Origin: Neovahlkampfia damariscottae
Lineage: Eukaryota > Heterolobosea > Selenaionea > Neovahlkampfiida > Neovahlkampfiidae
Assembly (NCBI GenBank): GCA_016618085.1
Contig: JABLTG010000017.1
Coordinates: 62,001 to 126,000, forward strand
Reading direction: 5' to 3'
DNA: 64,000 nt
The notes under the pieces are model-generated. The model made no database searches and had not been told where the DNA came from. It saw nothing but the letters and a program-made list of their open reading frames with translations. The translations under genes were made by a program, and so were the position numbers. Shown one piece after another: positions 59,131 through 64,000 of this stretch (positions within the stretch are counted from its first letter, which is position 1; each line of letters starts with the position of its first letter).

Positions 59131-59498
59131 GTTTGTTGCAACTTTTTCTGTATGAAGAAAGTTATGTTTTTGATTCGTCTTTTAAAACAACTGATAGCAA
59201 TGTGATTGGTTAAATTACCGACAACCCAAAGAAGAAAAAGAAATGTCCAAAACTCACAAAAAAAGATGAACAATTATTTCTATAAAATTCGTTGAAAAAC
59301 TTGAAAACAATTTTCAAATTTTCCTTGTTTAATAGCAAGAAGTGCAACAATAATTTAATTGTTCATCGAAAATGAGAAATTAACTATATCAATAGCCAAT
59401 TGATTATTCAATAGGTTGGAAATATCTAATGTGAAATTTTTGGATATTAAGAAAATTCTTGGAAAAATGTAATTCAAACAGTTATACAAAATCAAAAG

Positions 59499-59807
59499 AA
59501 TAAAAACAGATTTTTAAAAAATCCAAGAAAAATGAAGAAAGAAAAGAAGAAAAAGAAGAAGAAATTAAAACAGCTTGTATTAAAGAAGAAATAAAATGTC
59601 AAGAAGAAAGAATTGAAACACTTTTTAAAATGACAAAATTTAGAAAAAGAAATTAAAAAAACACAACATCCCAAAAGAAAACAAATGTTCGAAGAGTGGT
59701 ATCAGTTGAACATGAAGGTTTTAAATACAGCAAAAGAACATCATGCTGCAATATTAGAAGAAATGAAAGAAAAATCCCTCTCAGAATTTCTCACAATAAT
59801 TAGTTAG
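59499..59807 (+). CDS. Lys/Glu-rich coiled-coil coding remnant or unresolved small gene
   Basis: Two open stretches in different frames: a Lys/Glu-rich one at about 59510-59658 and a second, from ~59640 to the stop TAG at 59805-59807, encoding EEWYQLNMKVLNTAKEHHAA and LEEMKEKSLSEFLTIIS. The second looks like a genuine helical protein end, and its stop overlaps the convergent small gene's stop at 59800. I found no ATG-containing first exon nor a normal-length intron joining the stretches, so it may be a small gene with unusual splicing or a decayed one. The remaining spacer from 59131 to 59498 holds only the ATTGG (59205-59209) of the channel gene. Confidence 0.35.
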
Positions 59808-60248
59808 TTATATTAATTAGTGTTTCTTTAATTTTCTTTTGTTTGATTGCTTTTAACTGTCTTAATATTTTCTTTTTCTTTTTATTTAAATTTTTTATCA
59901 ATTGTTTAATTTCTGTTATTATGTGGTGCACATTGGTTGAATTTATGTTCAAATTTTGAAGTTGACGTTTCTTTTCATTTGTTAAATTATTGGTAAAATT
60001 CGTTTTTAAATTTCTTAAACTAGTTAATAATAATTGTTTTGGATATAATTCTTCTTGAATTTCTTTGTATTGTGTTTCTTCTTCTCCTAATTTTCTTTTC
60101 TTAAAATTTTTAATTTTTCGTTTTTTAATTCAAATTTTTTCAAAAAAATTCGTCGGCTATTGACAGTAGTCATCCATTCAAGTTTCTTTTGCTTGAATTT
60201 AGGATGCAAATGAGTTTCAAACTCATTTCTATTCCTTTTTAGACTCAT
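59800..60248 (-). CDS. Small Lys-rich coiled-coil protein (tentative two-exon model)
   Basis: Start ATG 60248 (MSLKRNRNEFETHLHPKFKQ) follows two CCAATCA boxes on the other side of the divergent promoter. The frame runs to 60165, then needs a switch of frame: an intron 60164-60100 (GTCAAT...AAG, 65 nt) joins it to exon 60099-59800, encoding KRKLGEEETQYKEIQEELYP and a strongly basic helical end. Total 127 residues. The intron is longer than any other in the window and its 5' site is unusual, so the join is uncertain; without it the protein ends at ~54 residues. No known family. Confidence 0.4.
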
Positions 60249-60316
60249 ACTCACTTTATCCCTTCGAACCAAAACTGACCAATCAAATCTGACTGACCAA
60301 TCAGTTTTAAAGTTCA
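60249..60316. promoter_or_regulatory. Divergent promoter with two CCAATCA boxes
   Basis: CCAATCA at 60279-60285 and again at 60297-60303 lie between the small minus-strand gene (ATG 60248) and the small plus-strand gene (ATG 60317). Same element as found before most genes here. Confidence 0.55.
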
Positions 60317-60635
60317 ATGTTGAAGAGAATCAAGTTCAAGATCAACAAAAGACCAAAATTCGTCAGATTTAATACTGATGATGTAGATTATACCCACGGC
60401 CAGTCACAAAGAACTCAGAGAAGAATTCGGTATTTTTAGAGAAAGAGTCAATTCAAATATTAGCTCTTTGGAAAAGATGGTTGAAAGCCTTGCTATTCAA
60501 GCAAAAGAAGACCGTTTATTTTTTCAAAAAGAAATTAAAGAAAACCGACAAAAATTTCAAAATGATATAAAGAATTTGCAAATGTTTCAGTCAACAACTT
60601 TTAGGTTGAATTTTTATTTCATAAATTTCAGATAA
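60317..60635 (+). CDS. Small coiled-coil protein (tentative two-exon model)
   Basis: 97 residues if exon 60317-60361 (MLKRIKFKINKRPKF) is joined by a 25-nt intron (GTCAGA...TAG, 60362-60386) to exon 60387-60635. The second exon encodes SHKELREEFGIFRERVNS and SLEKMVESLAIQAKED, then a Gln/Lys-rich helix, a typical coiled coil. Total length is an exact codon multiple. The intron would be the shortest in the window and shares the GTCA start with the divergent neighbour's proposed intron. Family unknown. From 60636 to 60872 I see nothing but A/T runs. Confidence 0.45.
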
Positions 60636-60872
60636 CAATTTGAAAATCATTTTTTGATTTAAATAATTGGTTTAAAAAATAAAATGAAACAATAATATAA
60701 ATCAATGGATGTCAAATAAAAGTGGTATTTGGTAGTAAAAAGTTGTAGTGTAAAAACAATAGGTTTATTTTGAGTTCTGTTTTCCAAACTATGAAGAATT
60801 TATGATAAACAACGGTTTTATTGGCTGATTCCAATGGAAGTTTAAAGAATTGAAACTATAACAAAGTCTGAT

Positions 60873-62777
60873 TTACAAACCCATTTTATTTATAGTTTCT
60901 TCATTTTCTTTTAAATACTGACTATAGGCGCTGGATATAGTGAATCTCGAAATTGTATCACAAATATTAACTTCAACTTCTTTTGTTATCTTATCAAATA
61001 AATCACTTTGAAAATCTTGTTCATCAATTTGTTTCAAAGCTGGATATAAAACTTTCCCACTCACATTAATTTCAAGTGGGGATACATTTCTGATCAAATA
61101 ATTATCTTTGATCTGAAGAGCAACATTTCTTCTTGACTTCAAATCCTTTTTCTTTTCGTATTCTAAAACATCAATTTTGAAATAGATATTCTCTGATGAC
61201 CATTCTAATTCAGTAAATTGAATAAATTTTTGAATCAAAATTTCATCTTTCATTAAATTATCCAAAGTCAATGCCTTTCTTCTTTTATTTGTTCGATTTG
61301 ATTTGATGATAAAAATTACTTTCTTGAAGATTGTAATGAATAAAGCAATTCCTCCATTGATTGCAGAACCACTGTAAAATAATATATCTGATGATATTCC
61401 AGCAAATATAAATGGTCTTGAAAGGAATACCCAAACTACTAAAACAGGAATGAAAACGAATAATACTAGAAAGTCAACTCTAAAGTGAAATGGATCTTCT
61501 TCATAAATATACTTATTCCAACGACATTTAATAAAATTTGGGATATTTAAAATAAAATCTAAAACGAAAAAAAAAGCAAAAGAAATACTGACAAAAGCTA
61601 ATCCAACAATATGGAAAAGTCTCATGTATGTTTTCGTGTTTGCTTGACAAGTAAATCCAGAGGCTGCAAAAATGATAAATATTCCAAATTCAAAGATTGC
61701 AACCCACACAAATGGAGCAATGATTAAACCCCAAGGTGACTGTAATAATAACAAAAGCTTTCTAGCTGTTGAAATGATTTTAGCAAGTGTCGGATTAGTG
61801 TATCGTATTGACTGCCTAAAATTACCTCCTATTGCAGTGTTTACTGTTGCAGCTGATGTAGCAGAAGGTAATAAAGTTGTAGCGGATGTTTTTCTTTTTA
61901 TACTTTTCCAATTCTTTATAAAATCACTCTTGTGAATATGTAACTGTAGCAAAATTGAATATCTAACCATCATGAGTGTTGGAAACATTATACATAATTG
62001 AACAAGTGGATATGAAAAAAATCCAGTCAATTTACAAAGATGAATATTTTGTTCTTCGTATGTCATCAAATTTGTCCAATAATATGTAAACAAGTTTAGA
62101 TTTACTGTAATAATTCCCATAATTGGTGAAAATGATCTACTTTTTAATGGTTGATCATTTCTAAAATAAACATACAACAATATAAAAATGATGGCTAAAA
62201 TTGTATCACCAACATAAAATGACCAATGAAGTCCCATTGCTCTTCCAGCCAGACCGATTGAATCACGACAAACTGGATATTGTGCTTTTTTATCTTGATA
62301 GTTAAAATAAATCGGTTCACTCAATAGTGTATGTTTTGGTATCTTTTGAGTTTGGATCGGTGAATTTTCATTGGTGGCAAAAAAGGTGACTGTTTTGTTC
62401 ATCACAAAAGTTGAATTGATTTTGAATGTGAATTGTGAAATACCATCTATTTTATCACTTAAAGTTTGTTCTGTATGAATGTCAAATAATTTACTTTGCA
62501 AGTCAAATTCTGTATGGTTTTTTAGCACTTTTATGATGTTCGGAAAAATTATGAGAAAAAAAATTGAATCTTGTTGTGATAATTTGCTTGAAGAAAACCC
62601 TACAGATGTCCATCCTTTCATTTGACGTGTCCTCAATCTATAACTTAAAAATGTTCCGTTTTTTTGTGTGTCAGGTGGTGTTATCTCTAGAAAACTGTTT
62701 TTCCATATTATACATGGTAATTCTGAATAGACTAAACTTACAAAAACGAAGAAAAAAAACAGCGTTGTCTTCTTCAT
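60873..62777 (-). CDS. DOMON-like ectodomain / seven-helix / RGS receptor
   Basis: 634 residues, single exon. Signal peptide 1-18; ectodomain ~20-175 of beta type with the DOMON-like motif GWTSVGFSSSKL and several N-glycosylation sites; seven hydrophobic helices ~190-495 with a Ser/Thr/Ala-rich loop; C-terminal RGS domain ~500-634 (LDNLMKDEILIQKFIQFTE, WSSENIYFKIDVLEYEKK, LEINVSGKVLYP, ISRFTISSAYSQYL). RGS proteins speed GTP hydrolysis on G-alpha subunits; 7TM-RGS fusions such as plant RGS1 damp heterotrimeric G signalling under ligand control. A ligand-binding DOMON-type head is an inference from one motif. No CCAAT box seen near the start. Confidence 0.82.
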   Translation of the reverse strand: MKKTTLFFFFVFVSLVYSELPCIIWKNSFLEITPPDTQKNGTFLSYRLRTRQMKGWTSVGFSSSKLSQQDSIFFLIIFPNIIKVLKNHTEFDLQSKLFDIHTEQTLSDKIDGISQFTFKINSTFVMNKTVTFFATNENSPIQTQKIPKHTLLSEPIYFNYQDKKAQYPVCRDSIGLAGRAMGLHWSFYVGDTILAIIFILLYVYFRNDQPLKSRSFSPIMGIITVNLNLFTYYWTNLMTYEEQNIHLCKLTGFFSYPLVQLCIMFPTLMMVRYSILLQLHIHKSDFIKNWKSIKRKTSATTLLPSATSAATVNTAIGGNFRQSIRYTNPTLAKIISTARKLLLLLQSPWGLIIAPFVWVAIFEFGIFIIFAASGFTCQANTKTYMRLFHIVGLAFVSISFAFFFVLDFILNIPNFIKCRWNKYIYEEDPFHFRVDFLVLFVFIPVLVVWVFLSRPFIFAGISSDILFYSGSAINGGIALFITIFKKVIFIIKSNRTNKRRKALTLDNLMKDEILIQKFIQFTELEWSSENIYFKIDVLEYEKKKDLKSRRNVALQIKDNYLIRNVSPLEINVSGKVLYPALKQIDEQDFQSDLFDKITKEVEVNICDTISRFTISSAYSQYLKENEETINKMGL

Positions 62778-62896
62778 CTGTTCAAAAAATGAGCTGAATT
62801 ATGATAGGTCAACGTTTTTGAAACTGAATTGTGGAAATAAAATCAAACCTGATGAATGTTTAAACCTTGTTTTTTATTATCATTTTCTTCTGTTCA

Positions 62897-63103
62897 TCAA
62901 AATTTTGAGTGATAAAAATCAACTTCTCCTTTGGAATTTATGTATACGTGTTTTTTTGTTATAAAATCTCTCATACCAAGATGTGTCTCCATCTCTTCTG
63001 TTCTAATCATAGTAATTGTTATTCCATTTCCAAAAAAATCAGGATGCACTTTCCAACTTAAATCAGGATTTTTTTCTGTTATTCCAAAGCATTGTTTTGC
63101 CAT
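62897..63103 (-). CDS. Small hypothetical protein
   Basis: 68 residues from ATG 63103 (MAKQCFGITEKNPDLSWKVH, ending VDFYHSKF). CCAAT at 63111-63115 lies 7 nt upstream. The frame stays open upstream of the ATG and could be spliced to further coding sequence, so a longer protein is possible. Composition is protein-like (Trp, His, Gly, Met spread evenly). No family recognised. Confidence 0.5.
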   Translation of the reverse strand: MAKQCFGITEKNPDLSWKVHPDFFGNGITITMIRTEEMETHLGMRDFITKKHVYINSKGEVDFYHSKF

Positions 63104-63148
63104 AAAAAAACCAATAGTTGAACGACCTGCAAGTGTCAGTTCTCTAAA
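63104..63148. promoter_or_regulatory. Divergent promoter with one CCAAT box
   Basis: CCAATAG at 63111-63117 between two short divergent ORFs (ATG 63103 minus, ATG 63149 plus). Confidence 0.4.
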
Positions 63149-63343
63149 ATGAAGTGTTATTTGAATATTTTTTTTCTTTTTACTTCCAACTCTGTTTTCC
63201 TTGTTCTCTTAAAAAATTGGTCAATGTTAATTTACATTTTTCAGATATTTTTTCTCTTTATTTTTATGTTAAATGATGTTTTTCAAACTGTTCCTCCTGA
63301 CTCAGCAAACTCATCAGAATTTTCAACCAATAAAAATGAATAA
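63149..63343 (+). CDS. Possible small membrane or secreted peptide
   Basis: 64 residues from ATG 63149 without splicing: a hydrophobic N-terminal half (MKCYLNIFFLFTSNSVFLVL), a second hydrophobic stretch and a polar tail. A potential intron 63220-63244 (GTCAATG...TCAG) may lie between the hydrophobic stretches, giving a shorter product. CCAAT at 63111-63115. It ends 14 nt from the convergent gene's stop. Could be a signal-anchored micropeptide or chance. Confidence 0.35.
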   Translation: MKCYLNIFFLFTSNSVFLVLLKNWSMLIYIFQIFFLFIFMLNDVFQTVPPDSANSSEFSTNKNE

Positions 63344-63357
63344 AAAAATATCAAAAT

Positions 63358-64000
63358 TTATTTTTTTTTTTGAGGTATTTCTTTGACAAGAATATCACCA
63401 TATTTATCTATTAACTTCTTCATTGTTTCTTTTTTTTGTTCAATTGTCAAAAAATTTTTATCAGTGCAATAAATATTTTTAGCATTAAAATTGATGCACT
63501 TCCCATCATTAGATTTCAAAATACATTCAACAAGAGTAGAAATAGTATCAAATGAACAATATTTCAATGATAATTCAAAATATAAAGGATCATCAACACC
63601 ATAACATTTCTCAATTTCATTTCCATAAAATGATTGAATAAAATAAGGGTCACATTCTCTTGAAGATAAATAAGTGACTAAAGGTGAATCCTTAAAGAAT
63701 TTCTTTTTATCATGAACTTTTTGAATAGTTTTGATTGTAAAATCATATTCTTTCAAATCATGTCCCAGCAAGAGTAGTAAATAATAAGGTGACGATTGAT
63801 TTTCAAAATAAATAGAAAAATTATAATGTTCTATTAATGATTTTAAAACATTGAAAATTTCTTTTTTTTCTTCAGTGCCTCTTGATCGAAAGGTATTTCT
63901 GTTCATTGTCTGAAAAGGAAGCATATCACAACAAAATAACAAACCCAATGAATAACCTTCAACACGGTCACTATACTTTCTTGGAATATTTAATGGGTCA
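63358..64000 (-). CDS. Hypothetical protein, 5' end beyond right edge
   Basis: Open reading frame entering from the right edge and ending at 63358. At least 213 residues. Visible features: a hydrophobic Cys-containing stretch (GLLFCCDMLPFQ), a helical region (IFNVLKSLIEHYNFSIYF, YYLLLLLGHDLKEYDF), a Cys-rich later part (ECILKSNDGKCINFNAKNIYC) and a Lys-rich end. No motif that I can assign. An AG at the end of CTTCCTTTTCAG near 63907 could be a splice site, so the exon might start there. Confidence 0.55.
   Translation of the reverse strand, partial: DPLNIPRKYSDRVEGYSLGLLFCCDMLPFQTMNRNTFRSRGTEEKKEIFNVLKSLIEHYNFSIYFENQSSPYYLLLLLGHDLKEYDFTIKTIQKVHDKKKFFKDSPLVTYLSSRECDPYFIQSFYGNEIEKCYGVDDPLYFELSLKYCSFDTISTLVECILKSNDGKCINFNAKNIYCTDKNFLTIEQKKETMKKLIDKYGDILVKEIPQKKK

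Noticed and set aside
1-64000. tRNA, rRNA, transposon or virus-derived sequence
   Set aside because: No clover-leaf with B-box GGTTCGA context, no rRNA core motifs, and no reverse transcriptase, transposase, integrase or capsid motifs in any frame inspected.

Overview
The window is nuclear DNA from an A+T-rich unicellular eukaryote. The standard genetic code fits every gene model. About 76 confident introns are only 27-42 nt long, with GTAAG-like 5' ends and plain AG 3' ends. A ribosomal protein gene, a mitochondrial phosphate carrier, a cytochrome P450, 7TM-RGS and OSCA/TMEM63 proteins and many protist-type membrane proteins point to a free-living, aerobic protist. A heterolobosean relative (Naegleria-like) is possible, but I cannot fix the lineage. 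I saw no rRNA, tRNA, CRISPR array, transposon or virus-like element.

Layout. 0-4 kb: eL18 (runs off the left edge), a 2.4-kb gene-poor stretch and a six-exon membrane protein. 4.2-18.9 kb: one 16-exon gene for a 4,732-residue surface protein (RCC1, LamG, EGF, TIG, ephrin-receptor-like Cys repeats, membrane block). 18.9-27.6 kb: MFS transporter, first UBA-kelch-BTB gene, GMPPA, tandem 7TM paralogues and a small gene with a 9-nt exon. 27.7-36.2 kb: two more UBA-kelch-BTB genes, then two paralogues of an unknown helical protein. 36.4-41.3 kb: secreted protein, two SDRs, P450, EXPERA protein. 41.4-48.6 kb: DUF4116 repeat protein, short cullin, polytopic membrane protein. 48.9-50.6 kb: an ankyrin protein whose gene holds a serial array of single-codon exons. 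50.7-64 kb: Cys-rich membrane protein, phosphate carrier, HACD, UBX protein, kinase, OSCA/TMEM63 channel, small coiled-coil genes, DOMON-7TM-RGS receptor and a partial gene at the right edge.

The most unusual object is at 49018-49636. Fourteen exons of exactly 3 nt, plus one of 12 nt, sit between sixteen introns of 30-42 nt. All are in phase 0 and none is a stop codon. They insert a Tyr/Trp/Asn/Lys-rich peptide between the two halves of an ankyrin hairpin loop, so any combination of skipped microexons keeps the frame. This could be a combinatorial loop-diversifying gene, or at least an extreme microexon array. Its C-terminal domain recurs in the paralogue pair at 32.9-36.2 kb.

Other links: three UBA-kelch-BTB proteins, a UBX (p97 cofactor) protein and a short cullin with Arg at the neddylation site suggest an expanded ubiquitin system. 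P450, EXPERA, HACD and SDR genes suggest sterol/lipid metabolism. A CCAAT/ATTGG box lies within about 50 nt of most start codons and helped choose starts. Convergent genes are almost abutting.
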